Source: Alphaproteobacteria bacterium (GTDB lineage Bacteria > Pseudomonadota > Alphaproteobacteria > Thalassobaculales > Thalassobaculaceae). From it: a stretch of DNA of 64,000 nt. The notes under the pieces are model-generated. The model made no database searches, had not been told where the DNA came from, and saw only the letters and a program-made list of their open reading frames with translations. Positions 43,140-52,564 of this stretch are shown here, in pieces (the stretch's first letter is position 1; each line of letters starts with the position of its first letter). The position numbers and the translations under genes are program-made. Where the stretch lies: positions 1 to 64,000 of the forward strand of contig JANSYC010000009.1 of NCBI GenBank assembly GCA_024742605.1, given 5' to 3'.

Positions 43140-44325
43140 CATCGACTTGGATGAACTGGCGGAGGCCCTTGGGCCTGATTTTGATGTCCCTGAGAAGAAA
43201 ACCGGGAGGTCCTCTAGGGATGAACGGATCATCGCCGGGTTCGAGGAGATACAGCGGTTTGTCGAAGAAAACGGCCGGTCCCCACAGCATGGTGAGGGAC
43301 GGGATATTTTCGAGCGCCTCTACGCGGTGAGGCTCGATCGTCTCCGAGATCAAGAAGAGTGTCGCGTCCTGCTGGAGAGCTATGACCACCAGGGTTTGCT
43401 TGGCGCACAGAGCGTGGACTCAAGCCCTGGCGCTGATGAAATAGACGATGATGAACTGCTCGCTGAGCTGTCAGATTTGGATGAGGACACGCCTAGCATC
43501 ACCGAGCTGCGTCACGTGCGTACGGCGGCAGAAAAACGAGCCGCCGAGGATATCGCGAGCCGCCAGAGATGTAGCGACTTTGATCACTTCAAGCCTCTCT
43601 TTGAACAGGTCCAGAAGGAAATTCAAACGGGCATCCGGGAGACACGCCCGTTCGAGCTCAAAGCTGACATTGAGGTCGGTCGTTTTTTCATCGTCGGCGG
43701 ACAGAAAGCTTACGTCGCAGAGAAGGCGGAAGAGTTTACCAATGCCCAAGGGCGAACCGATGCCCGCCTCCGAGTTATTTTCGACAATGGCACCGAGAGC
43801 AATATGCTGCTTAGGTCCTTGCAGCGCGCGTTGAATGAGGATGATGCCGGTCGGCGCATAACGGATTCAACAGCGGGCCCACTCTTTTCTGATGCGGCTA
43901 GCGATGGAGATGAAGCGAGCGGCACAATCTATGTTCTTCGAAGCTTGTCAGAGCTGCCATTGATCGCTGAGAACCGCGATCTTGTTCACAAGATCGGCGT
44001 TACAAATCTGAGTGTGGAGAAGCGCATCGCTGGGGCGCGGCTTCAGCCTACATTTCTCATGGCTGAAGTTGAGATTGTTGCTCGATACGAGCTCTACAAC
44101 ATCAATAGGGCTAAACTGGAAAACCTGATCCACCGAATTTTCGACCCCGCACGGCTCGATATCAAAATAAAGGACCGTTTCGGAAATCCAGTGGTACCAC
44201 GAGAGTGGTTTCTAGTTCCCCTTTCTGCGATTGATGATGCGGTAGAGAAAATAAAGGATGGCTCAATCACCAGGTACGTTTACGATCCTTCGGAGGCCCG
44301 CCTCCGGGAACGGGCGCAAGAATAA
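43132..44325 (+). CDS. GIY-YIG nuclease (T5orf172-type) of the restriction-modification-like operon
   Basis: The 397-residue protein has an acidic, helical N-terminal two thirds and a C-terminal T5orf172/GIY-YIG nuclease domain from about 265 to 385. Visible pieces are IYVLRSLSELPL, HKIGVTNLSVEKRIAGARLQ with the conserved Arg, KLENLIHRIF with the likely catalytic Glu, and VVPREWFLVPL. The ATG at 43132 has an AAGGAAGG site and overlaps the helicase stop; the frame is open further upstream. It is likely the cleaving subunit of the operon. Mobile-element nucleases with this domain also exist, but the tight operon argues for restriction. Confidence 0.84.
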   Translation: MTDIDLDELAEALGPDFDVPEKKTGRSSRDERIIAGFEEIQRFVEENGRSPQHGEGRDIFERLYAVRLDRLRDQEECRVLLESYDHQGLLGAQSVDSSPGADEIDDDELLAELSDLDEDTPSITELRHVRTAAEKRAAEDIASRQRCSDFDHFKPLFEQVQKEIQTGIRETRPFELKADIEVGRFFIVGGQKAYVAEKAEEFTNAQGRTDARLRVIFDNGTESNMLLRSLQRALNEDDAGRRITDSTAGPLFSDAASDGDEASGTIYVLRSLSELPLIAENRDLVHKIGVTNLSVEKRIAGARLQPTFLMAEVEIVARYELYNINRAKLENLIHRIFDPARLDIKIKDRFGNPVVPREWFLVPLSAIDDAVEKIKDGSITRYVYDPSEARLRERAQE

Positions 44326-44428
44326 ATTACGAAATTTTGATGCAAATAGCATGAAAAATAATGTTGTTTTTCGATCATTACGCGCATGATCTGTTGGCAG
44401 TTGTGCATGTTCGAATGAGACCCACGTA

Positions 44429-46462
44429 CTAAGGCAAAGTAGCGTGATTTATTGAACAACCAGACAATCTAAAACCCACGTTGCGAGTCAAAAATGCCGG
44501 CTTCCGCTTCAGCGCGGTAACAAGGTCGCTTGTCGCTCCCACAATTATCACTTGGCGCTCTGCCCTGGTAATTGCCGTGTAGAGCCAAGTCGGTTCTATA
44601 AGCAATGACGGTTCAATGAGAACGATAACTCGCTCGGCCTGCGATCCCTGCATCTTGTGCGCTGTGAGTGCGTAGGAGAGGGAGATGTTACCTAGTCTCT
44701 CTTCGTCAAACTCGTATATTTCCCCCATGAACTCGCAGGTCAGCTTATGGTCATGCGGCTGCGCGCCCGTGACGTACCCCAGAACTCCATTGAAGAGTCC
44801 TCGCTTGTAGTCGTTGACTGTGTGAACGACCGGATCGCCGGCGCTGAAGCTTTGGCCGCCGGTTCCCCTCAGGTAAGGTTGACCAGCGCGGTACGCATCA
44901 TGGAAGTGATGATTAAACCGACCTACCGTCTCGTTTCGGGCCGCCAAAATTTGAACCGAGTGATCTTGAGCGGGGAAGCCGCCCAGATCGGTGATCACGG
45001 ATTCAGCCTGTTCCAGTAACTCTCGGTCAGAGCAATCCAGCAGGAACACGCCATCGGATTTGCCTGCGTATCTGTTCCACTGCAGCTTGCTGCGTCCCGG
45101 GCTTCGGATCGCCTGAGCCACCACCGGAATACCTGAAGCCTCGGTTTGCCGATGGATGGTCGTCAGGCGCGTCGCGTATCGGTCGTCGCCCGCCAGAAGG
45201 TGAAACACGAGACCCGGGCCGATCGGGGGCAACTGACCGCTATCCCCGAGCAAACAGATCGATGCGCCGCGGCGTTCGACCCAATCAATAATTTCCGCCC
45301 AGTCCCCGAGCGCCGGCATGGAGGCTTCATCGATGAGCACCAGGCTCTTTGAGCCAAGGTGGATCTGATTGTACCGGATCAACTCAGGCTGTTCGGGGGC
45401 GTTGTCCTCGCCTTCGCGCAGCTCTCGCAGCAGCCGGTAGATCGTTCGCGCCAATCGTTTGGTCTTCTTCGACAGGACCTGGGCCGCCTTGCCGGACAAG
45501 GTCGCCATCTCGACGTTGCCGCCCGTCAAAATTTCCCACGCCTCCACAAGGGCCAACGCTGTTGTGGACTTTCCTGTTCCAGCTGAGCCAGCGATCACCG
45601 AGGCTCGCTGCCCAAGAGCAAATTCGATCGCGTGACGCTGTTCTGGGTGCAGATTGTTCCGTTGAGAGACCGTATCGAGCACCAGTGAGATTTCTGCGGC
45701 GGTGTAGCGGCGTTCCTCCCGCCAAGCCTCCAAGCGCTCGAGGACACGGTTCTCCATGAACCGGCATCCGGGCGGGCGGGCCAGCTTGCACTCGTAAAAC
45801 AGCCGCTGTTTGATCAGAGCGTGATGGATAGCCCTTTTAGCGAGTTCGCGGGAGCCTAGTAGGCGCTCCATACCGTTTCTCAGATCGGTCATAGAGGCCG
45901 CTGTATGCCCCCGCTGGCGGCGATCTGACCATAACCTCTCAAGCGCCCCCAGAAGTCGCTCAGGAGCCTCTAAAGCGCCTTTGAGTCCATGTTTGTTCTC
46001 AAGGACGGGTATGCCGATCCGGTCGGCTCTAGACCACGACAGAATGGATACGAGCGTGTAGGGATTCTCGTTCAGAACCTCGACGGCCCGCTCGCCGAGC
46101 AATCCTATGATCCGGCGGGCAACTACGGCATCTGTTCCGGCTACCCCGTGTTCCTCAAGCCAGGCCATCGCGGACCACTCGGCTTCGGCAGCCGGCCAAG
46201 CGACATGCATCTGCAGGGCAAGTCTCGGCCCGAGGTTGGGTAGAAATTTGCTCAGGAAGGGAACCAGTTCTTCCACGACGCTGTCATAATCCGCCAGCAC
46301 CCTGGGGAGGTCCTCGCCGAAGTGGCTCAGCAGTTTTTCGGCCCTGGACAGGCCGATATTGTGAAAGCGCATCAGAAACTGTTTGCGCAGTCCTTCAGGT
46401 TGGAACAGGTGCTGTGCCTTCGCCGAGATCCGAGCAACCGGATTTGCTTCAAGCGCCGTCAC
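44429..46462 (-). CDS. RecD-like/TraA-type SF1 DNA helicase
   Basis: The 677-residue protein resembles RecD2-type 5'-3' helicases. Helix-hairpin-helix-like segments in the N-terminal 200 residues are followed by Walker A GSAGTGKST near 289-297, Walker B VLIDEAS near 372, GDSGQLPPIGPG near 400, and motif V/VI AHKMQGSQ and YTAITRAERQVIIVG near the end. The frame is open upstream, but GTG at 46462 has GAGGAG ahead and overlaps the previous gene by 14 bases. It ends the leftward recombinase operon, so it may help excision, transfer or processing of the island. It converges with the GIY-YIG gene. Confidence 0.83.
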   Translation of the reverse strand: MTALEANPVARISAKAQHLFQPEGLRKQFLMRFHNIGLSRAEKLLSHFGEDLPRVLADYDSVVEELVPFLSKFLPNLGPRLALQMHVAWPAAEAEWSAMAWLEEHGVAGTDAVVARRIIGLLGERAVEVLNENPYTLVSILSWSRADRIGIPVLENKHGLKGALEAPERLLGALERLWSDRRQRGHTAASMTDLRNGMERLLGSRELAKRAIHHALIKQRLFYECKLARPPGCRFMENRVLERLEAWREERRYTAAEISLVLDTVSQRNNLHPEQRHAIEFALGQRASVIAGSAGTGKSTTALALVEAWEILTGGNVEMATLSGKAAQVLSKKTKRLARTIYRLLRELREGEDNAPEQPELIRYNQIHLGSKSLVLIDEASMPALGDWAEIIDWVERRGASICLLGDSGQLPPIGPGLVFHLLAGDDRYATRLTTIHRQTEASGIPVVAQAIRSPGRSKLQWNRYAGKSDGVFLLDCSDRELLEQAESVITDLGGFPAQDHSVQILAARNETVGRFNHHFHDAYRAGQPYLRGTGGQSFSAGDPVVHTVNDYKRGLFNGVLGYVTGAQPHDHKLTCEFMGEIYEFDEERLGNISLSYALTAHKMQGSQAERVIVLIEPSLLIEPTWLYTAITRAERQVIIVGATSDLVTALKRKPAFLTRNVGFRLSGCSINHATLP

Positions 46463-46979
46463 GCAGCAACTCCTCAACAACCGCAGCCGGCAATTCCCCG
46501 TTCTGATAGATGGCGCGAAGCGCGGATTTGTAGCGATCTCGCTGTTTGGTGATCTGCGCGACTTCAAGCGTCAAGTGCTCGATCTGCCGGCGGAGGCTCA
46601 CCGAGTCTTCTGATGCCCGCTTTTCCGTGGCAGAGAGTTCCTTTATCCGAGCATCAGCCAGCCGTTCCTCTGGGCTGCGTGTTCGAGCGCCAATTGGCGC
46701 GAGTTCCATCTGAGCTGCGACCTGATCGACAGCCTCTTTCAGAGCCTTTCTGTTGTGGAAGTGTTGTGTGTCCGAGGGCTTCACCAGTTCAGGTTCGCGT
46801 TCGATCAGAGCCTTGACGAGCCCTTCCACGTTGACCTTACCGTCTATCGTCTTCGGCAGTGTCGGGCCACTTTCCGGATCTGCCTGATAAGCCTCGAGCG
46901 CCTCGTCAAGATAGGGCAGGAGGGCATCCATGAGAGCGCCTTCCACGTCCGTTCGGCGTGGTGACTTACTCATACTCAT
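46449..46979 (-). CDS. Coiled-coil protein of the recombinase operon
   Basis: The protein of about 176 residues begins MSMSKSPRRTDVEGALMDAL (ATG 46979 or 46973) and overlaps the end of the small HTH gene. The C-terminal half, from about residue 105, is a predicted coiled coil: LADARIKELSATEKRASEDS, then LRRQIEHLTLEVAQITKQRD. No enzyme motif is visible. By position it could be a structural or DNA-bridging helper of the recombinases. I do not recognise the family. Confidence 0.68.
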   Translation of the reverse strand: MSMSKSPRRTDVEGALMDALLPYLDEALEAYQADPESGPTLPKTIDGKVNVEGLVKALIEREPELVKPSDTQHFHNRKALKEAVDQVAAQMELAPIGARTRSPEERLADARIKELSATEKRASEDSVSLRRQIEHLTLEVAQITKQRDRYKSALRAIYQNGELPAAVVEELLRDGA

Positions 46980-47406
46980 AGTCTTGCCCGCGATAAATTT
47001 TGGGGATCGGAGCATTCAGGTTATCGGGTGTGAGACCCTTAAGGTGTCCCGCATTGTAGACGTAGCGGGCGAACCGCTCATCATAGGCTGCGATGACTTT
47101 TTCTTTGTCTCTTAGCTCCAGTTCAAGCTTCTGGATGTGCTGCTTGAGATCTTCGACCTCGGGATCTTCGTCGCCCAAAATGCTGCCGATGGTACCGTCT
47201 CTTAAGGCCTTACGAAGCTCGCTCTTCTTGGTCTCGAAAGCGGAGACGATCGCCGGTCTAGCGTTCAGTGTGGGATAGGACCAACTGGCACCAAGCTTTT
47301 GTTGCAGAACTTCTCTGAGACCCCGCCACGTCAGTTTCGCACTTGGCCATTCGATGATTATCGCGATGATCCGTTGCGTATCCCGGTCGGTGATATGCCT
47401 AGCCAT
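46966..47406 (-). CDS. Small HTH/coiled-coil protein, GinD-like
   Basis: The 146-residue protein has an N-terminal HTH-like region (LTWRGLREVLQQKLGASWSY, about residues 25-44) and a coiled coil at about 80-115 (LKQHIQKLELELRDKEKVIA). It overlaps the third recombinase gene by 8 bases. GInt islands carry a fourth small gene, ginD, required for recombination; Tn554-like elements have a similar small tnpC. Size, position and layout fit this role. The assignment rests on context plus the HTH pattern, not on catalytic residues. Confidence 0.68.
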   Translation of the reverse strand: MARHITDRDTQRIIAIIIEWPSAKLTWRGLREVLQQKLGASWSYPTLNARPAIVSAFETKKSELRKALRDGTIGSILGDEDPEVEDLKQHIQKLELELRDKEKVIAAYDERFARYVYNAGHLKGLTPDNLNAPIPKIYRGQDYEYE

Positions 47407-49501
47407 TGACTACCTCCGTAATCGGTCGGCCGTCTTGCATCGTGACCTGAACCAGAGTTCCGTCGGGTATTTCCGAGTTGTCGTGGATGCTGAGAATTGC
47501 CTTAGAGAATGCCAGGGTTCGACCTAGATGTTCGAGGTGATTGTTGGCTCCCAACGTGCCGTCTTCGTCTTCCTCAATTGCCCGTTCAAGCAGCCAAGCG
47601 TTGTCGTCGGAGTCGCGCTGGACTTTGTTGCGGTTCAACTCATTGCCTTTCTCGACAACCAGTTGGGCACAGCCAACGCAGCGGCCGTGTTCTTGGCAAG
47701 GAAGGCTCGACCAATCGAGGATGCAGTAGCCGTAGTCTGTGACATGGGCGGATTCGAGCACGGTCTGACGGTAGGTTGCACGGTCGGCCGGCTCCATCTT
47801 TGCAAGAATTCGCGCGAGCGGGCCCTCAGCCTCGCCTTCTTCAAATTTTTTGCGAAGGCTCCGACCGCGCTGCACCGGCGTTCTGTGGTCGTAGGCTTCG
47901 TTCTGAGAGATATCTTTTCGGCCAAAATGTCGCGCCAGGAGGTGTTCTGGCAACCCGCCTTCGGCGAGGACCGTGTTCAGATAATGCCTCGGCTTGTGCG
48001 TGCTGAACTGGATGATCGTGCCGGTCTCGTCGCGGATATCGAACTTCTCGAATACGGATTCTTGCTGACCCCGGTCACCCTTCTTGCTTACGAGCCAAGA
48101 ATAGATCTGATTATCGCTAACAGGGATCACGGTGCCGGGGACGACGGCCTTTTGCGAGGCAAAGAAATGGACCTCGGCGAGGAAGAGCGAATCGCGCATT
48201 TCTTGCCGAACAGGTTTAGTCATCAGCGGATTGAGATTTGATTTTGCCCTGATGTAGTCGTGCAATTTGCCGATCGTCGTGGCTTTGACCTGAGCCCTTG
48301 GAGCGGTGCTTTTTCTAGCGTGCTTCGCTTGATTCTGCGGCGTGCCGGTGCGCGGCTTGTCGACCATCGAAAACTCGATGCTACCGCTGGAGAGGGCCTG
48401 TTTGCCCAGCCCTAGTTCACGCTCAAGGGCCGTCAGAAGGATGTTCTGATCCTCTGGCAGCAGTTGTAGGCTCGCGGGTAGCGGGGCCTTACCTGGGTTT
48501 TCATGCATGTAGCGAGCGTTGCTTCGAGCCTGCTCTGTAATTGCACCGATGTCGGCGATCGCACGTCTAACTACGTCGACTAGGGCCGTAGGCATCCACT
48601 TGATCATCGTCTTCGTGTGCCCGCCCTTCTCAGGCCAGTACCGAAGACCAAGGTCGATTTTCTGCTTGCCAAAGCGGTCGAGCAACGGCGATCCATCTTT
48701 GTGGCGGGCAGGTTGCTCGACAACGCAATCGGCTGGGATCGTCAGAAGCTCATTGATCCTGAAGCCGCCGCAAATCAGAATCTCGACGGCGCGCTGGCGA
48801 AGCACGTCCGCAGGCGTTTCAACCAACTGGCTCGCCCGGGCGATGCCGGAGATGTGCGCATCCGTCAGCATCTTGTCTCCGGTATAATCCTGTGGATTCT
48901 CCCGGATCGTCTTGGCTTTCCTGCCGCTAGCCTCCCATGGACGGCCTTTGGGCTGTTTCCACTCGAAAGGCACCACGAGAAGGTTTTTGCGTCTCAGTTC
49001 CTTGGCTATGCGTTGAAGGTACGCGCCGACTTGATACGCGGTAGAAGGTTTTTCTCGTTTCTGGAGATTGCGTTGAGCCGCATCGAAATCGGATACGGTG
49101 AGTCTTGTTGGGTCGTAGTCGCATCGCGCCAATTGCGCATGAAGATATCGCCCCGCTCTTACAAACGTAGTGTGTGTGCCGACACCCTTGGGTTTTATGT
49201 GTTCCTCGAAGCGCATGAGTGCCTTGAGGAACGAGCAGAAGGGTTCACGTATCAGCTCTTGCGATTTGGTCTTCCAGCCTTCCGATAGGGTGGTGAAATG
49301 GACGCTTGTAGCGGCTCGCGAAGACTCTCGGCCAACCTCGCTGATCTGCCAGGTCATGGCATCAAAATTACTGCCGAAGGACACCGGCAGCGCTCTGGAT
49401 TCCTGGATATAATCCTGCAACGCCGAAGTCTTGTCGCGCTCAACGCTTGTTATCAAGCGCGCAACGTTTGATCCAGTGAGAGCCGAGTTTCTGGGCTTCA
49501 T
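47399..49501 (-). CDS. Large tyrosine recombinase, third of trio (GinC-like)
   Basis: The 700-residue protein carries tyrosine recombinase motifs: first Arg in GGFRINELLTIP near residue 246, box II THKPRHYLNTVLAEGG near 505, HFGRKD, and the likely nucleophile in EAYDHRT near 540. A long C-terminal extension contains cysteines (CILDWSSLPCQEHGRCVGCA), a possible zinc-binding element. The gene starts inside the stop of the second recombinase (four-base overlap). Three different recombinases in one operon plus a small HTH gene is the plan of GInt islands and of recombinase-in-trio elements. Confidence 0.82.
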   Translation of the reverse strand: MKPRNSALTGSNVARLITSVERDKTSALQDYIQESRALPVSFGSNFDAMTWQISEVGRESSRAATSVHFTTLSEGWKTKSQELIREPFCSFLKALMRFEEHIKPKGVGTHTTFVRAGRYLHAQLARCDYDPTRLTVSDFDAAQRNLQKREKPSTAYQVGAYLQRIAKELRRKNLLVVPFEWKQPKGRPWEASGRKAKTIRENPQDYTGDKMLTDAHISGIARASQLVETPADVLRQRAVEILICGGFRINELLTIPADCVVEQPARHKDGSPLLDRFGKQKIDLGLRYWPEKGGHTKTMIKWMPTALVDVVRRAIADIGAITEQARSNARYMHENPGKAPLPASLQLLPEDQNILLTALERELGLGKQALSSGSIEFSMVDKPRTGTPQNQAKHARKSTAPRAQVKATTIGKLHDYIRAKSNLNPLMTKPVRQEMRDSLFLAEVHFFASQKAVVPGTVIPVSDNQIYSWLVSKKGDRGQQESVFEKFDIRDETGTIIQFSTHKPRHYLNTVLAEGGLPEHLLARHFGRKDISQNEAYDHRTPVQRGRSLRKKFEEGEAEGPLARILAKMEPADRATYRQTVLESAHVTDYGYCILDWSSLPCQEHGRCVGCAQLVVEKGNELNRNKVQRDSDDNAWLLERAIEEDEDGTLGANNHLEHLGRTLAFSKAILSIHDNSEIPDGTLVQVTMQDGRPITEVVNG

Positions 49502-51105
49502 GGTGCACCCGCCGCTTCGCGCTTGCAGAGTTCGACTACGTGCGCGATCGCGCGGATCGTATTGTCATTGATCTGGGTATTCTTGGGATCTGCGCCAGCT
49601 TCAAGTTTGCGCTCCCGCTCGTCCATAAGGACATCGAAAACGGCCTGATGGGGCCCCTCCTTCCATGGCCTGAAGTTCGAACAAGTATAGCAGGCCAGTG
49701 GCGCGTACAGCCCGCAATAACCGAAGGAACCGCAGCTTCCGACGGGTTTGGCTAGTCGAGCCGCTGCCGGTGGATAAATGCGGCTGGCGGGATCATCTCC
49801 TCGTTCCGCCTCGCTCTCGTGGGCGACCAGCTTGCCAAGGAACATCTGTGCGACAGCAATCAGCTGTGTGTTTGCGCGGTCGAGATGCCGAACCATCTCC
49901 GAGCGCACGTCGAAGTAGATATGAACATTCTGCAAGTCGGAGTGGTCGAGTGCCTCGGCGACTTGTTGTGGGCTAGCGCCGTCGTTCACCAGCCGTGTCG
50001 CGAACGTGTATCTGAGCCGCCGGGGCGTGACATGTAAGGGCACGTTTGGATCGACCGATGTTCTGACATCGAGTTTGTGGCAGGCGGTGCGGACTATTGT
50101 GGTCAATTCCCTTGCATCGAAATGCCACGCGAACTGGGAAGCATCTGTTTCTAGCCATTTGCTTGGCTCTGAGCGCATAAGGAGTGGTTTGTGGAAGTCC
50201 TGCTTCTCCCACACATCAAAGTGCTCCCGGATCTTTTTATTGTGCCCGATAAGTTCTTCAAGCATTCGACCTAGGAATGGGGCGATCTTCCTTTCCTTAA
50301 CCTCCTCGCGGATACCTCTGCCTCGCTTCTTGATACGGGGAATTGAGAGCGTGTAGACGCTATTGTCGTCTTGGTCATCGAGTTCTACTCGTAGGTCCTC
50401 TTCGTTTAAAAAAGCAATGTTCCGGGGGTTGCTTCCCAGGGCAATCAACAGCCAGACAACGCATTGCTCCTGCAGCGTTAGAATGGGAGTCTGGCTCGTT
50501 GCTTGGTCACGTAACTTGTCGGTCAGAGCAATAAAGTCGACATCGGTTATAGGCCCTTCGTTTGGGTCCTGCGATAGAACTGCAACGCCCTTAGCGTTGT
50601 TACCGATTATCAAATCGGCCAGTTTATCAGCCTCTTCTGGGTCAAATCCTGGAAAACCCATATCTGTGCACCAGATGTACCAGCGACGTACATCTGACTC
50701 ATAGTTCATGTAGTTTAATATACCTTCTGCTTTGCATAATTCACCGACTTCCCTAACAATACTGCTAGATATCGAGTGCTTATGATTCTTTAATATACTG
50801 CTGATTTTCTGTAGTCTGTTTGCGCTGTTCTCCGCTGTTTTTGCAGAGAGAAATTTTATTTGATCTACTACATATAGAGCAATTGCTCTCTTGTATTTAG
50901 CCGGCACAGCATCAAATGATTTCCATGATATTCCTGTGTATCCACCAAATACGCTCCAACGATCTATTGTCAAATCAACGCTGTATCCTTCTCTATCCAT
51001 AATGGACGATGGGAGATCTGGCATGCCGGGAATGGAAATGCCATAGGACGATCCAGAGAGATCTTCAGTCTTTGCAAAGAGGGGCAGTTGGTCTGTGTCT
51101 TTCAT
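49498..51105 (-). CDS. Tyrosine recombinase, second of trio (GinB-like)
   Basis: The 535-residue protein has the recombinase C-terminal fold. Box I Arg is probably in LIALGSNPRNIAFLNEED near residue 228. Box II reads TPRRLRYTFATRLV, where the usual leading His is Arg, then EALDHSDLQNVHIYFDV with the likely Tyr nucleophile. A cysteine-rich tail (FGYCGLYAPLACYTCSNF) follows. The start overlaps the first recombinase stop by four bases. The DNA of its first 130 codons is AT-rich compared with the rest. It should act with the other two recombinases on the island ends. Confidence 0.82.
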   Translation of the reverse strand: MKDTDQLPLFAKTEDLSGSSYGISIPGMPDLPSSIMDREGYSVDLTIDRWSVFGGYTGISWKSFDAVPAKYKRAIALYVVDQIKFLSAKTAENSANRLQKISSILKNHKHSISSSIVREVGELCKAEGILNYMNYESDVRRWYIWCTDMGFPGFDPEEADKLADLIIGNNAKGVAVLSQDPNEGPITDVDFIALTDKLRDQATSQTPILTLQEQCVVWLLIALGSNPRNIAFLNEEDLRVELDDQDDNSVYTLSIPRIKKRGRGIREEVKERKIAPFLGRMLEELIGHNKKIREHFDVWEKQDFHKPLLMRSEPSKWLETDASQFAWHFDARELTTIVRTACHKLDVRTSVDPNVPLHVTPRRLRYTFATRLVNDGASPQQVAEALDHSDLQNVHIYFDVRSEMVRHLDRANTQLIAVAQMFLGKLVAHESEAERGDDPASRIYPPAAARLAKPVGSCGSFGYCGLYAPLACYTCSNFRPWKEGPHQAVFDVLMDERERKLEAGADPKNTQINDNTIRAIAHVVELCKREAAGAP

Positions 51106-52463
51106 TCTTCACCTTCTTCAAGCGCATTTCTCAGACCCTGCGCCGTCATAACATCGCGCTGTAGAGACAAAGAGCGCTCATTGGCCAACTTCTGGATGGA
51201 CCGGCGACCGTATCGGTCGGGCATCGTGGATGTGGGCGACCAGCCCATTTGGTACTTCTGATCCCGGGCGATCTCGTCAGCAGATATGCCGTTCGCTTCA
51301 GAAAACTCGTTTAATCGATCATTCCAGTCGTGTCGGAGAACGTGAGCACACAGATCCTTGAGTTCCGGGTGCCTTTCTCGGATTCGCTCGAACAACTCAT
51401 CTGTCCGGCGCAATGAGAGCGGCTGTGCGACCAAGCGTCCTCGGAGGTCAGGCTTTGCGCGGCGGCTCACGAACAGAAACGGACTTCGCTTCGCGCCCGG
51501 ATAGCGCGTTTCGTCCTTGCGGTGCTTCTGAACCCACTCCTGCACGGCGCTGTGCGCCTGACCGCCCTCTTTGAAATAGAGAAGGCGGCTCAGGGTCTTT
51601 ACGACAGGTTGATTCTTGCGAGGATCTTCAGGATCGTCGTGAAACCGAGTGATCCAGATTGAGGGTTGGTTGGTTGCCGCGCCATATTCTTTTGCGAATT
51701 GGCCTGTCAGATCGACGCTTGGAGGATATCGGCCGCCGCCCGGCTTTTGGGGACCCACTACCCTGAGTGACAGAAGCTCCCCCAACCTCATTCCGAACTC
51801 AAAGTACATCAGGATGAGAGCGTAGTTGCGGTGCCGGTGCACGCTTTGGAAGGGGTTTTCCAGGCTGTCCGGGTGGATGACTTCCAGCAATTTTTTCCGT
51901 TGATGCTCGAGCAAACCGTAACGGGGTTTTGATACCGGATTGTTGGTTGCCCCCATGCGGCGGTTTGCTTTAACCCGGCTTCTGAATGCCTGCTGCGAAG
52001 CTTTTGCGGCATTGAGCTTTGGGCTATCGAACGAAGAGATCCTCGAAAGCGCATCATCTCCCAGCCAAAACAGAAATCGACTGATTGCGTCGTATCGACT
52101 TTGCGCGGTCGATCTACTGATTCGCGGGCGCTCACCGATCTGTGCCGCGACTGACCCGTCAAGCATCTTGCGATGTCGACGCAGCGGGATCATCAAGTGA
52201 TCCTTGAGTCGGATCAATTCGGAGGCCGACAAGAATTCGAACGACTGGCAGCGCTCCACAGCGTCGATGCCTTCGAATTTCTCCCATACCCGTAACAGCA
52301 ACAGAGCGCGCAGGTGATGCTCAATGCTCTTGGCCGTCCCGACATTCTGTCGGAGGCTCGCAATCGCGTAATGCGTTAGGTGGGGGTCAGGCAAGCCGTC
52401 GTCGCCAATGAGCATCGGAAGCCGTTCCCCCGATTCGAGAACGACCGTGCGAACTGTGATCAT
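51102..52463 (-). CDS. Tyrosine recombinase, first of trio (GinA-like)
   Basis: The 453-residue protein is a tyrosine recombinase with a core-binding helical N-terminal part. It shows box I Arg in FGMRLGELLSLRV near residue 230, box II HVLRHDWNDRLNEFSE near 385, and a C-terminal Tyr in PDRYGRRS near 425. It is the promoter-proximal gene of the overlapping recombinase operon and starts about 150 bases from the flgH stop, so the operon sits at the right end of the island. AGCGGTA repeats lie just upstream and could be its binding sites. Confidence 0.85.
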   Translation of the reverse strand: MITVRTVVLESGERLPMLIGDDGLPDPHLTHYAIASLRQNVGTAKSIEHHLRALLLLRVWEKFEGIDAVERCQSFEFLSASELIRLKDHLMIPLRRHRKMLDGSVAAQIGERPRISRSTAQSRYDAISRFLFWLGDDALSRISSFDSPKLNAAKASQQAFRSRVKANRRMGATNNPVSKPRYGLLEHQRKKLLEVIHPDSLENPFQSVHRHRNYALILMYFEFGMRLGELLSLRVVGPQKPGGGRYPPSVDLTGQFAKEYGAATNQPSIWITRFHDDPEDPRKNQPVVKTLSRLLYFKEGGQAHSAVQEWVQKHRKDETRYPGAKRSPFLFVSRRAKPDLRGRLVAQPLSLRRTDELFERIRERHPELKDLCAHVLRHDWNDRLNEFSEANGISADEIARDQKYQMGWSPTSTMPDRYGRRSIQKLANERSLSLQRDVMTAQGLRNALEEGEE

Positions 52464-52485
52464 GATGTTGGTCCCGAACGGTAAA

Positions 52486-52506
52486 CTTTAACTTTAATAT
52501 ACCGCT
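52486..52506 (-). repeat. Candidate island-end inverted repeat, right inner copy
   Basis: On the minus strand this reads AGCGGTA-N5-AAGTTAAAG, matching the left-end copy at 24267-24286. A further AGCGGTATATT occurs at 52602-52612, only three bases from the flgH stop codon. Confidence 0.4.
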
Positions 52507-52564
52507 AAGCATCACGAGAACAAGAGGGGAACTTCAATTTATTTGAATCCGATATAAAACAAGT

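Noticed and set aside
38305-44325. BREX, DISARM or classical type III restriction system
   Set aside because: There is no PglZ, BrxC or DISARM helicase/DUF1998 set, and the helicase lacks the C-terminal nuclease of type III Res subunits.
47399-52463. Phage integrase cluster of a prophage
   Set aside because: No phage structural, packaging, lysis or replication genes are found in the island.
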